Shown here: positions 45,226-54,088 of the stretch, in pieces
How positions within the stretch are numbered: the stretch's first letter is position 1
Layout: the number at the start of each line of letters is the position of its first letter
Assembly: GCA_965262595.1 (NCBI GenBank)
Contig: OZ253548.1
Span: 248,001 to 312,000 of the forward strand
DNA: 64,000 nucleotides
Direction of reading: 5' to 3'
DNA from: CATQHB01 sp965262595
GTDB lineage: Bacteria; Chloroflexota; Dehalococcoidia; Lucifugimonadales; UBA3495
Made by a program: the position numbers and the translations under genes
Notes under the pieces: model-generated
What the model was told of the DNA's origin: nothing
What the model saw: the letters and a program-made list of their open reading frames with translations, nothing else
Database searches by the model: none

Positions 45226-46206
45226 ATGGAACGCGAAAGCCTGCCCGAATTCATCCTTAATCCACTGCTCAGCAGCCTTGATGCGCTGGCTGCCGGTTGC
45301 CCCGAAATACCGGGGGGAACCCCAATAGTTGGCCGGTTAAAGGGGTTGGCTGCTTTATTACGTGCCGGGGAACCGACTCCGCAGGAAGCCCCGGTTTCCA
45401 ACCTGACCTATTCCCAGGCCTTGGCCCTGGCAGCCACGGCGAAAAATATCCTGTCAGTATTACCGGGCACGGACGCCGGTGGCGCGGGTACTGACACCGT
45501 CGCCGCCTTGAACGGAGCCTTGGCTGAACTTAGCGGGCAGTTGGGCGCTGCCTGGCGACGGGAGCAGGCCGACCGGATTCGGGGTCTGTACGTAATTATT
45601 GATCCGGAAGTTACCGGAGGCCGGGAACCCCTGGAAATTGCCCGGGCTGCGGTACAAGGTGGTGCCCGGATGCTTCAATTGCGGGACAAGCTGCGGGACA
45701 AGGGAGAGATTCTGCCCCTGGCCCGGGATTTGCAACAACTTTGCGAGGCTAACAATGTCCTGCTCATCGTTAACGACCACGTAGATTTGGCCGCGGCGGT
45801 GGGTTCGGGCGGTGTTCATGTGGGCCAGACCGATTTGCCGGTAGCTCAGGCCCGCCAAGTCCTGGCTCCCCACCAGGTGTTGGGACGGTCCAACCGGGAA
45901 GTGGAACTGTTGATCCAGTCCCAGGAAATGGGCGCCGACCACGTAGCCTTTGGCGCCATCTATCCAACCACCACCAAACCGGGAGGGCGCGGCCCCCAAG
46001 GCCCGGAACGATTGCGTCAAGCTCGTGCCGTAACCAAAGTTCCCCTGGTGGCCATCGGTGGAATTAACGCGGAAAATGTCGGGCCGGTGATTGAAGCCGG
46101 AGCCGATGCGGTCTGCGTAACCGCCGCCGTAGGCCTGGCTCCGGAGCCGGAGGCCGCCGCCCGGCGCCTGGTTGAAGCCATAAGTCAGGCCGGAGGTAAA
46201 GTATAA
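45226..46206 (+). CDS. thiE: Thiamine-phosphate synthase with an unassigned N-terminal extension
   Basis: 326 residues. The last 210 form a ThiE barrel: GLYVIIDPE, LQLRDK, the GVHVGQTDLP and NDHVD phosphate-binding parts, and GAIYPTTTKPG. It joins the pyrimidine and thiazole of vitamin B1. The first 115 residues are helical (LNPLLSSLDALAAG, LAELSGQLGAAWRR) and match no domain I recognise. The stop overlaps the next start (TAATG). No TPP riboswitch is seen. Confidence 0.9.
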   Translation: MERESLPEFILNPLLSSLDALAAGCPEIPGGTPIVGRLKGLAALLRAGEPTPQEAPVSNLTYSQALALAATAKNILSVLPGTDAGGAGTDTVAALNGALAELSGQLGAAWRREQADRIRGLYVIIDPEVTGGREPLEIARAAVQGGARMLQLRDKLRDKGEILPLARDLQQLCEANNVLLIVNDHVDLAAAVGSGGVHVGQTDLPVAQARQVLAPHQVLGRSNREVELLIQSQEMGADHVAFGAIYPTTTKPGGRGPQGPERLRQARAVTKVPLVAIGGINAENVGPVIEAGADAVCVTAAVGLAPEPEAAARRLVEAISQAGGKV

Positions 46207-46946
46207 TGCCCTCTCGTTACCGTCAGGACTTGTCCGACATTGCCGCCGACGCCGTCGACCTGCTGACCCTCCGACACCGAGCCCGCGAGCAAGCCCTTTC
46301 CATATCCAGAGAAGTTATTCGATTCTCGGCCAACGCCATTCGCGCCGTGCACCGCGGTGAGTTCGATGAAGCTCGCAGTTTGCTCCAGCAGGCCGGCGCC
46401 CGTCTCGATGAAACCCACCTGATACGTCAGGAAAACCCGGAGATATACTTTGCCGGTTTCCTGTCCGATGCCCGCAAGGAATACGCCGAAGCGAATATTA
46501 CCCTGGCTGTTATCTCCCGGGGAGAGATACCGCATCCCGGTGCGCTGGACATGGACCCCCCGGCCTATCTAAATGGTATGGCTGAGGTGATTGGGGAGTT
46601 GCGGCGTTACATCTTGGACGCCTTGCGCCGGGATTCTTTCGAGCACTGCGAAGAGTTTATGGAGGTAATGGACGAGATTTACGGCATTCTGGTTACGATT
46701 GACTTTCCCGAAGCGGTTACCGGCGGTTTGCGGCGCAGCACCGATGCTATGCGGGGAGTTCTGGAACGCACCCGTGGCGATCTGACAATGTCTTTGCAGC
46801 AGCGTCGCCTGGAAATCCGGCTGGTCGAATGGGAGAACTATCAATCCGGCCAGACCGGCCAGACCGGCCAGACCGGCCAGACCGGCCAGACCGGCCAGAC
46901 CGGCCAGACCGGCCAGACCGGCCAGACCGAAGAACCCCGGCAGTAG
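46206..46946 (+). CDS. Translin-family protein with a (Gln-Thr-Gly)n tail
   Basis: 246 residues, all-helical. IDFPEAVTGGLRRSTDAMRGVLERTRGDLT near residues 160-190 and DARKEYAEANI near residue 85 are translin/TRAX-like. Translins bind RNA or DNA ends as rings, and TRAX has RNase residues (Glu in EYxEA). The start overlaps the thiE stop by 1 base. About 30 C-terminal residues are a Gln-Thr-Gly repeat from a minisatellite and are probably disordered. The role in bacteria is not known to me. Confidence 0.78.
   Translation: MPSRYRQDLSDIAADAVDLLTLRHRAREQALSISREVIRFSANAIRAVHRGEFDEARSLLQQAGARLDETHLIRQENPEIYFAGFLSDARKEYAEANITLAVISRGEIPHPGALDMDPPAYLNGMAEVIGELRRYILDALRRDSFEHCEEFMEVMDEIYGILVTIDFPEAVTGGLRRSTDAMRGVLERTRGDLTMSLQQRRLEIRLVEWENYQSGQTGQTGQTGQTGQTGQTGQTGQTGQTEEPRQ
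46848..46928 (+). repeat. In-frame 9-bp minisatellite in the translin-like gene
   Basis: Nine perfect head-to-tail copies of GGCCAGACC. Perfect copies over 81 bp indicate recent expansion. Confidence 0.95.
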
Positions 46947-47004
46947 TCGGTGCGCATTTGAAATCTCTTGAGGCCATCGAAAGTACAGAGGAGATGCCTT
47001 AGTT

Positions 47005-47826
47005 TTGCCGCAAGTCCAAATAACCTTCCTGGGTACGGGAGCCGGAAACTGCATTCATCGGGCGCATACCGCGCTGGTGATGGACTGTTCCGATGGTACT
47101 CGGTTGCTGCTGGATGCCGGCTCGGGGAATTCGGCGCTCCGTCACGGCGCCCAGTTCGGAATCTATGCCGAGGACTTTGAGCATGTCCTGTTATCCCACC
47201 GCCATGGCGACCACATGGGAGGGCTGCCCCATATCCAGGGGCGACGTACTCAGGTCGCTCCGGAAGCCCCTCCCCTGGTCATCCACAGTACCGAGACTAC
47301 TATCGCCGGGGTGCAGAATCTTTTCCGGGCCACCAGCATCACCCATCGGGTTGACCAGGACGGAGTCACGACTTCTGAAGGGAACCGGGTGGCAGCCTGG
47401 AATCCGGTAGAGGCCGGAGGATGGATTCAGCTGGCGGCAGATGTCCGGGCGCGGGCTTTCGAGGTGAACCACATCGGCGGCGCGGTAGGCTGGCGGGTGG
47501 AAGCCGGCGGTATCACCGTAGTATTTTCCGGGGATACCAGATACAGCGAAAACCTGGTGGAAGCCGCTCAAGGGGCCGACCTCCTGATTCACGAAGCCCT
47601 TAGCACCGAGGATGATAAGGAAGGAACCGACCGGCGGGGGCACTCCACCGCCGCCGAAGCCGCTCGCGCCGCCGCCCTGGCCGGCGTTGGGCAGCTTGTT
47701 CTGACCCACATAGACACGCCGTTCCACCGGGATACCCAACCTTTATTGGTCGAAGCCCGCAAGTACTACGACGGTACGGTCGGCGTGGCCGACGACCTGT
47801 TCCAAATTACTGTCAGCAGGCCATAG
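47005..47826 (+). CDS. MBL-fold hydrolase, ribonuclease Z-like
   Basis: 273 residues, TTG start with GAGGAG about a dozen bases ahead. The zinc motif is SHRHGDHMGGLP near residue 62, with FSGDTRYSENL near 180 and LTHIDTPFHR near 235. Layout is like the RNase Z/arylsulfatase branch. The long exosite arm of tRNase Z is not seen, so tRNA 3' processing is uncertain. It lies downstream of the translin-like gene, 58 bp apart. Confidence 0.82.
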   Translation: MPQVQITFLGTGAGNCIHRAHTALVMDCSDGTRLLLDAGSGNSALRHGAQFGIYAEDFEHVLLSHRHGDHMGGLPHIQGRRTQVAPEAPPLVIHSTETTIAGVQNLFRATSITHRVDQDGVTTSEGNRVAAWNPVEAGGWIQLAADVRARAFEVNHIGGAVGWRVEAGGITVVFSGDTRYSENLVEAAQGADLLIHEALSTEDDKEGTDRRGHSTAAEAARAAALAGVGQLVLTHIDTPFHRDTQPLLVEARKYYDGTVGVADDLFQITVSRP

Positions 47827-47916
47827 CGCCCTTTAATCCTTTGCCCTATAGTTCTGGCTAACATACCAACTCTCCCGGAAATTTGGGAGGGTTATCCGTT
47901 AAGTCCTGGAGTTGCG

Positions 47917-49440
47917 ATGTTAGCCAAGAGCCAAACTTGCGCCGTCGTTGGCCTGGACGGTTTTATCGTTCAGGTGGAAGTTGACATATCACCGGGATTG
48001 CCGGCTTTCAACATCGTCGGCCTGCCCGACACGGCGGTCCAAGAGGCCCGGGAGCGGGTACGAGCCGCCCTCCGTAATAGCGGCTGCGAGTTTCCCATGC
48101 GGCGAATTACGGTCAATCTCGCTCCGGCGGACCTGAAAAAGGCCGGGCCGGCCTATGACTTGCCCATCGCTGTTGGCATTCTACTCAGTTCGGGGCAAAT
48201 AGACCTGCCGCCTGAACCCGCTATATTTCTGGGAGAGCTATCCCTGGACGGCAGCCTGCGCCACACCAACGGCGTACTGCCGATGGCAATAGTGGCCCGC
48301 GATCAGGGATTTGCCGCGGTGTACGTCCCCACCCCCGATGCTACGGAAGCGGCCTTGATTGACGGTATTCAGGTTTTCCCGGTACCCTCTTTGGCTGCTC
48401 TGGTAAGTCACCTGCTGGGAGAGTCCCGCATTGCTCCGGCTCTGAACGTTGGCATCCCTCCTGTTGTGGATAACCGCCATACTAATGGTAACAATCTGGC
48501 TCATATTAAGGGGCAGGAACACGCCAAGCGCGCGCTGGAAGTGGCCGCCGCCGGTTTCCACAATGTCCTTTTCAACGGCCCGCCGGGCAGCGGCAAAACC
48601 ATGCTGGCCCGGTCTTTATCCACTATCTTGCCCAAAATGACGCCGGAAGAGGCCTTGGACGCTACCAAGATCTACAGTATTAGCGGCGCTTTACCGTCCG
48701 ACTGCCCGCTAATATCCCAGCGGCCCTTTCGCTCTCCCCATTACAGCATTTCCAACGCCGGATTGGTGGGCGGCGGGCGCAATTTACGGCCTGGCGAAAT
48801 CACGATGAGCCATCGGGGTGTGCTGTTCCTGGATGAGCTGCCTGAGTTTGACCGCACCGCCCTGGAGTCCCTGCGCCAACCCCTGGAGGACAAGGTAGTG
48901 ACCATTAGCCGGGTAACCGGATCGGTCACCTACCCGGCCAGCTTTATGCTGGTAGCGGCCCAGAATCCCTGCCCTTGCGGGTTCTATTCCCACCCCCGCA
49001 AGGAATGCACCTGTAGCTCCTCGGCGGTTGCCCGCTATCAAAAGCGAATAAGCGGCCCATTAATGGACCGGATCGATATATTTGTAGAGGTGCCTCCGGT
49101 GGAGTACGCGAAGTTGGTGGGCGAAGAGCCGTCGGAAGATTCCTCGGTGATTCGGGAGCGAGTCGAACGGTCTCGGGTAGTCCAGGCCCGGCGATTTGGC
49201 GATACCGGTATCCTCTGCAACTCTGAGATGGGGGCTTCAGAGGTTTTGAGCCTTTGCAATCTGAGCCAAAACGCCAAGAGCCTGCTTCAAACCGCCACCA
49301 ATCAACTGAATCTGTCGGCCCGTGGCTTCCACCGTATCATCAAGGTTTCCCGCACCATAGCCGACCTGGACGAGTCCGAAGAAATTGGAGTATCCCACCT
49401 GGCCGAGGCCTTGCAGTACCGCTCTCGCGGCTTGAATTGA
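47917..49440 (+). CDS. comM: ComM/YifB-type Mg-chelatase-like AAA+ ATPase
   Basis: 507 residues. An N-terminal S5-like domain (VEVDISPGLPAFNIVGLPDTAVQE) precedes the AAA+ part with GPPGSGKTML (Walker A) and LFLDELPEFDR (Walker B). A Cys-rich patch follows (NPCPCGFYSHPRKECTC). ComM acts as a helicase that extends D-loops in natural transformation in some bacteria. No other competence gene is visible here. Confidence 0.92.
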   Translation: MLAKSQTCAVVGLDGFIVQVEVDISPGLPAFNIVGLPDTAVQEARERVRAALRNSGCEFPMRRITVNLAPADLKKAGPAYDLPIAVGILLSSGQIDLPPEPAIFLGELSLDGSLRHTNGVLPMAIVARDQGFAAVYVPTPDATEAALIDGIQVFPVPSLAALVSHLLGESRIAPALNVGIPPVVDNRHTNGNNLAHIKGQEHAKRALEVAAAGFHNVLFNGPPGSGKTMLARSLSTILPKMTPEEALDATKIYSISGALPSDCPLISQRPFRSPHYSISNAGLVGGGRNLRPGEITMSHRGVLFLDELPEFDRTALESLRQPLEDKVVTISRVTGSVTYPASFMLVAAQNPCPCGFYSHPRKECTCSSSAVARYQKRISGPLMDRIDIFVEVPPVEYAKLVGEEPSEDSSVIRERVERSRVVQARRFGDTGILCNSEMGASEVLSLCNLSQNAKSLLQTATNQLNLSARGFHRIIKVSRTIADLDESEEIGVSHLAEALQYRSRGLN

Positions 49441-49468
49441 GACGTCGGGTAAAGCATTAACCGGGCAG

Positions 49469-50761
49469 TCAGCTCCGGGCAATGGTTCGGAATTGGTCAA
49501 AGTATTCCGGGAAAGTTTTGGAAACACACCCGGGATCCATAATGGTTATTTCGGAGTTGCCCAGGGATGCCAGCGAAAAGCTCATCGCCATTCGGTGGTC
49601 GTTATAAGTGTCAATGGAAGCCGTGCTTATCTCCTCGGGAGGAGTAATTTCCAGGTAATCCGGCCCCTCAACCACCAGGCCGCCTACCTTGCGCAACTCG
49701 GTTGCCATCGCCGAGAGTCGGTCAGTCTCTTTTACCCGCCAGTTATGAATGTTGCGAATGACGGTCTTGCCCTGGGCAAAGAGGGCGGTAACTGCCACGG
49801 TCATGGCGGCGTCGGGGATATGGTTCAAGTCCAGGTCCAGGCCGTGCAGCTCGCCACGGGATACTTCAATCCAGTCTGGGCCGCGACGGACAACGGCTCC
49901 CATGCGCTCCAGTACGTCGGCGTGTTGGATGTCGCCTTGAATGCTGTCGGCGCCAACGCCGTTTACTCGCACCGTTCCGCCCCTGATCGCGGCCGCCGAC
50001 AAGAAATAGGTGGCCGAGGAAGCGTCGCCCTCCACCAGCGCCCAGCCCGGGGATTCGTAGGTTTGGCCGCCGGGCACCCGGAAAAAGCGGTAGTCGCTGT
50101 TTTCTGCCACAACACCGAACCGGCGCATCACGTCAATGGTCATATCAATGTAGGGTTTGGAAACCAGTTCCCCTTCAATTTCGATCAACATTTCCTGCTG
50201 AGCCAGGGGGGAGGCTAAAAGCAGGGAGGTTAAATATTGACTGGAAACGTTGCCTTTGATCGAAACTCGGCCGCCCTTTAGTCCGGCGGCGTTTATTTTC
50301 AATGGGGGGTAACCTTCAGCCTTCAAATACTCTATGTTGGCCCCCAATTGCCGCAGTGCATCCACCAGGTGAGCAATGGGCCGTTCCAGCATCCGCGGCT
50401 CGCCCGTAAGAGTAAACTCCCCGCTGCCCAGGCAAAGGGCGGCGCACAATGGGCGAATGGCAGTACCGGCGTTCCCTAAAAACAGGTCCGCTTCCTGGAC
50501 GGAGAAAGGGCCGCCGGCGCTCTCTACCAGGCATTTCGTCCCCTCGTCATAAAAGTTTAGGGAAACGCCCAGGGACTGCAACGCGGCGGTCATGTGACGA
50601 GTGTCGTCGCTTTCCAGCAGGTTGCGGACTTCCGTAGCGCCCCGGGCCAGGGAAGACAGCAACAGCAATCGGTTGGACAAGCTCTTTGAGCCCGGCAGTT
50701 GAACGACCCCTTCTACGAGGGGAATCGGCTTCAAGGTTAACGACGGTGTTGGTGACTGCAT
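49469..50761 (-). CDS. aroA: 3-phosphoshikimate 1-carboxyvinyltransferase (EPSP synthase)
   Basis: 430 residues. It catalyses the sixth shikimate step. PEP/shikimate contacts are in LPGSKSLSNR near residue 22 and LGNAGTAIRPL near 95. The latter keeps the Gly and Pro seen in class I (glyphosate-sensitive) enzymes. KETDRLSAMATELRKVG near residue 340 and the C-terminal DHRMAMSFSL complete it. TTGAGGAG precedes the ATG. No other aro gene is nearby. Confidence 0.95.
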   Translation of the reverse strand: MQSPTPSLTLKPIPLVEGVVQLPGSKSLSNRLLLLSSLARGATEVRNLLESDDTRHMTAALQSLGVSLNFYDEGTKCLVESAGGPFSVQEADLFLGNAGTAIRPLCAALCLGSGEFTLTGEPRMLERPIAHLVDALRQLGANIEYLKAEGYPPLKINAAGLKGGRVSIKGNVSSQYLTSLLLASPLAQQEMLIEIEGELVSKPYIDMTIDVMRRFGVVAENSDYRFFRVPGGQTYESPGWALVEGDASSATYFLSAAAIRGGTVRVNGVGADSIQGDIQHADVLERMGAVVRRGPDWIEVSRGELHGLDLDLNHIPDAAMTVAVTALFAQGKTVIRNIHNWRVKETDRLSAMATELRKVGGLVVEGPDYLEITPPEEISTASIDTYNDHRMAMSFSLASLGNSEITIMDPGCVSKTFPEYFDQFRTIARS

Positions 50762-50806
50762 AGCTCCTCAATCAACTTGAACATTAATGCCAGGGCCAGG
50801 AACATT

Positions 50807-50901
50807 GTGGACCTGATTCTGTTTGCTTTTGGGGTTTTCGGGGGCAGTCTGAATCGGAGCAAACCCCACTTCCGAACGGAACCGTGGGCCTGATTCTGTT
50901 G
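50807..50901. repeat. Imperfect direct repeat in the aroA-51.1 kb gap
   Basis: Two copies of GTGG(A/G)CCTGATTCTGTT(T/G), 77 bp apart, in the 333-bp gap. No transposase or known repeat is associated. Confidence 0.6.
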
Positions 50902-50989
50902 ACATAAAGCGGTCTCTTACAAATGCTGGAGCGGGCCAACGGGCTGACGATTAGGGTAGAAAAGGTTTCGGCCCCGTTGGGAGTATGTT

Positions 50990-51018
50990 TTGACATCGCC
51001 CAGTTAACAATGTAGCAT
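50990..51018 (+). promoter_or_regulatory. Promoter of the PEPCK-like/DUF3090/SCO1664 cluster
   Basis: TTGACA, 17-bp spacer, TAGCAT. It is about 77 bp before the GTG start codon of the first gene. Confidence 0.5.
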
Positions 51019-51094
51019 AATTCACGGTTCGGCGTCGGAGTTGCGCCCTACGAAACGAGCCTAAACTATTGCGAATTAACACGAGGGACTGCAC

Positions 51095-53410
51095 GTGGCA
51101 GATGAACAAACGGAAAACCAATCTGGGCAAGGAGTAGCGTCTCCCCTGCAACCGCCCCGGTCGAACCCGGACTTTGCCCGGGCATTGGACGAGTTGGTTG
51201 CCCTGGCCCGGCAAGGGCAGCGGCCTGACTGTGAAAACTTCAACCCCTCCAACGAATGGCTGGTTAAGAATATGCCCATATTTCAGGATATGTCGGCTGA
51301 CGATCAGGCCCGAGTTTTGGCGGAGGCCAGCCAGGTGACGAAGGTGGCGGAAGAAGCCAATTCTGCCGGACGTGCGGCCACCAAGGCTTGGCCCGGCGTG
51401 GCGGTCAGATTGAATAGCGGCGGCTTGGGGTTCTTCAGCCAGTTGGGGGTGGTTCGTCGCCCCGATCTTACCCAGTACTATGTTGACGGTTTTACTCCCA
51501 ACCGAGACGCCCTCTCTTTTAGCGAGGAGAATCAGGCGCTCTTCGCCGAAGTTTTCGACTGCATCGTGCGCCGGATGAAAGAGGATCTCGCTTCCGGACA
51601 GACCATCATCCAGACTGACCGGCAAATCAGTGACGCGCCGGGCCGGTCGTTCCATGCCCGGCAGCTCCTCTTCGGAGCCGATTACCTCCAGTTGCCGTAT
51701 ATGTGGCGCCAGTTGACCTTTGATTTACCGGAGAGTGAACGCACCAATGCTCCCGACATTCTGGAGGTGTCAATTCCCCATTGGTTTGATGACTTGGGGA
51801 TGTCGGACGACCTCAAATCCCGGGTTAGGGATACGGGCATCACCCAGTTGGTTTTCAAGGCCCCGACCAAGGGTTTGTCATTGCATCTGGGCTTCGACTA
51901 TCTGGGAGAACACAAGATGGGACCCCTGTCCATTGCTATGTTCCAGGTGAAACAGAACAACGGCATTGCCATCCAGGCGGCCCTCAGCCTGTCCCGAATT
52001 AAGACCCTGACCGGCACGATGTCGAATACTGCCCTGATTACGGTGGGGCCTTCCCTCCACGGCAAGAGCACTCTGACAATCATGATCGAGCTGGCGAACA
52101 GTGAAGTGGCCAGGCTGTTGAACCTGGAGAACGACCCCGAAGAAGGGGTTTATCCGATGAACGATGATATTGTCTTACTCCAGCCGTTGCGGGATCCGAT
52201 TGTCTCCGTCCGGGGCGGAAATCGCTACACTATTTCCTACGGCATAGACGGCACCGAGAACAACTTTTATGCGATGCCCTTCGGCCTGAACGAAAAGGAA
52301 GACCCGATTACCTTCGATGCAGTGCGCGGTTCAGCGGAAGTCCCCAATCCCGATGAAACGCTGGAAAACGTTCCGGTACATTTGCCGGAGGGCGCCGGAG
52401 ATGCCGCTCCTAATTTCCTGGAGAACCCGGTACGCAATATGCGGGTGACCCTCTCCCGCCGCCGTCTGTTGGCGCGAAAGGGAGTGGACCGGCTTATCGA
52501 GTCCATCACCGAAGGCCGGTTATCCGACTCGGTTCACGTCCCGATGGAGTTTACCGACCGGGTCTTCTGGCAAGAGGTAATGCGCCAGAACACGGTTATT
52601 CCTCCCCTCCGACGATTGAGCCTGGAGCAATACATACGGGTTCTGATGTATGGCGAAGCAGTGCAAATGGGAGCTGCCATTGGCGCTATTGGCCGCCCCT
52701 ACGTGGAATACTTCTCCGACCCCTTCATCATCGGGTTGGAGGATGAAAACGCCAATTTGATGTACCATATCCTCCAGCAACTGGCCTGGGGTGGCCTGCC
52801 TCAGGAGTATTACGTTTTCAATACCGGTGGCATTGGCGCCGATACCAACGAGGAAGCCAGCGGCGAAAACTACAAGAAAATACCCCGGGAGCTAACCCTG
52901 ATGCTGCAGGAAGCGTTGCTGCGTGACGCGGTCAAGTTTGAGTATGACCCGATACTACGCTCTGAGGTAGGCGCGGCTATCGTTGACGCATCGGGCCAGG
53001 AAGTGGTGGACCTCCGTAAGGAATGGCTGCCCCGGGGGATATACGGCGAAGAGGACTATACTCGCCGGGTGTTGGAATTGCGCTGTCGCCGCTACTACGG
53101 TAGGGACGCCGAGGACAAGGCCGGTATATTGCGCTACACCAAAGTCAATAGTGCGCTGATCGACTTGTCGGACATTCCGCCGCCGGCTAATGAGCGGGAA
53201 CTGTCCTGGCTGTTGTCCTTCTTTTGGCAGGTCGATCAGCCATGTAACAGTCTGGAAGGCTTGGCCCGTTGTGTTAACCAGGGTCAACGGCCCTTGCCCT
53301 ACTTGTTGCGGGCGCTGCAGGAGAAATATGAAGCCGGATTGGCGCAGGGCTTGGAGATTTCGGGAGGAGGTCGGTCCGCACTGGCGAATCTGGGCTTGTC
53401 CGTCGCTTAA
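51095..53410 (+). CDS. Divergent ATP-type phosphoenolpyruvate carboxykinase-like protein
   Basis: 771 residues, GTG start with GAGGG ahead. Aligning by eye with ATP-PEPCK, I see GEHKMG for the substrate-Lys region, GPSLHGKST (about 316-324) for the P-loop, NDDIVLL (about 355) for the metal-binding Asp pair, FYAMPFGLNEKEDPITFDAV in place of CYAK...EPEIYxAI, and LENVPV. The later part runs NTVIPPLRRLSLEQY, then FNTGGIG (about 575) near the VNTGW position, then YKKIPRE. It is some 230 residues longer than classic enzymes (about 540), mostly at the N-terminus. It may be a PEPCK-fold kinase rather than a carboxykinase. It heads a row with DUF3090 and SCO1664 genes. Confidence 0.6.
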   Translation: MADEQTENQSGQGVASPLQPPRSNPDFARALDELVALARQGQRPDCENFNPSNEWLVKNMPIFQDMSADDQARVLAEASQVTKVAEEANSAGRAATKAWPGVAVRLNSGGLGFFSQLGVVRRPDLTQYYVDGFTPNRDALSFSEENQALFAEVFDCIVRRMKEDLASGQTIIQTDRQISDAPGRSFHARQLLFGADYLQLPYMWRQLTFDLPESERTNAPDILEVSIPHWFDDLGMSDDLKSRVRDTGITQLVFKAPTKGLSLHLGFDYLGEHKMGPLSIAMFQVKQNNGIAIQAALSLSRIKTLTGTMSNTALITVGPSLHGKSTLTIMIELANSEVARLLNLENDPEEGVYPMNDDIVLLQPLRDPIVSVRGGNRYTISYGIDGTENNFYAMPFGLNEKEDPITFDAVRGSAEVPNPDETLENVPVHLPEGAGDAAPNFLENPVRNMRVTLSRRRLLARKGVDRLIESITEGRLSDSVHVPMEFTDRVFWQEVMRQNTVIPPLRRLSLEQYIRVLMYGEAVQMGAAIGAIGRPYVEYFSDPFIIGLEDENANLMYHILQQLAWGGLPQEYYVFNTGGIGADTNEEASGENYKKIPRELTLMLQEALLRDAVKFEYDPILRSEVGAAIVDASGQEVVDLRKEWLPRGIYGEEDYTRRVLELRCRRYYGRDAEDKAGILRYTKVNSALIDLSDIPPPANERELSWLLSFFWQVDQPCNSLEGLARCVNQGQRPLPYLLRALQEKYEAGLAQGLEISGGGRSALANLGLSVA

Positions 53411-53505
53411 TTGTTTTACTCACCGGGTGTCCCTTTCGGATTAGGTTTAAGAGATGGTCATGTTTTCTTTGAACTCTTGCAAGGCCGGATAGCCAGGGCT
53501 ATGAT

Positions 53506-54048
53506 ATGAGCATGGAACAAGGCAGCGTTAAATATCCGTTGGGGCCCGTTTCCAGGATAGAGGCGGAGAGCTTTGGTGAGCCGGGCAAAAGAACCTTCCG
53601 GTTGAATCTGGAATCGGGCTTGGCCAGGTCTCTGGTGTGGCTGGAGAAGGAACAGCTTTACCAATTGGCCGTTAGCCTGAAGGAAGCGGTCCAGCAGCAA
53701 ACTGAGTCGGAGCGGGAGCGGGGAAGTTCCCCTAACGCTCCGTCTTGGGACGGTGGAGAAGCTACCATAGAGTTCAAGGCCGGAGAGCTTTCCGGTCGGC
53801 ATGACGAGGACACCAATACCTTCTATTTTCAGGTTCAGGCCAGAGAAGAACCAGAGACAGAGACAGATGAAACACCCCCTTCGGTGAGTTTTTGGATTAC
53901 CGTAGCCCAGGCCGAAACTCTGGCTGAGGAAAGTCTGAGAATTTGCGCCGCCGGTCGCCCCCCTTGTTTTCTGTGCGGCTTGCCGATAAATCCGGAAGGT
54001 CACGTCTGCCCCCGAGCCAACGGCCACGCCGTGTTTGAAAGCGGTTAG
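53506..54048 (+). CDS. DUF3090-family protein
   Basis: 180 residues. The family signature is the C-terminal CFLCGLPINPEGHVCPRANGH, a Cys/His zinc-like knuckle near residue 160. The N-terminal half is mainly strands (FRLNLESGLARSLVWLEKEQL). DUF3090 genes commonly neighbour SCO1664-type genes in Actinobacteria and Chloroflexota, and the function is unknown. It follows the PEPCK-like gene by 95 bp and is followed by the SCO1664-like gene at 40 bp. Confidence 0.85.
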   Translation: MSMEQGSVKYPLGPVSRIEAESFGEPGKRTFRLNLESGLARSLVWLEKEQLYQLAVSLKEAVQQQTESERERGSSPNAPSWDGGEATIEFKAGELSGRHDEDTNTFYFQVQAREEPETETDETPPSVSFWITVAQAETLAEESLRICAAGRPPCFLCGLPINPEGHVCPRANGHAVFESG

Positions 54049-54088
54049 GACGCTACTCGTCAGCACAATGGTGGTAAAGGAAACTTAG

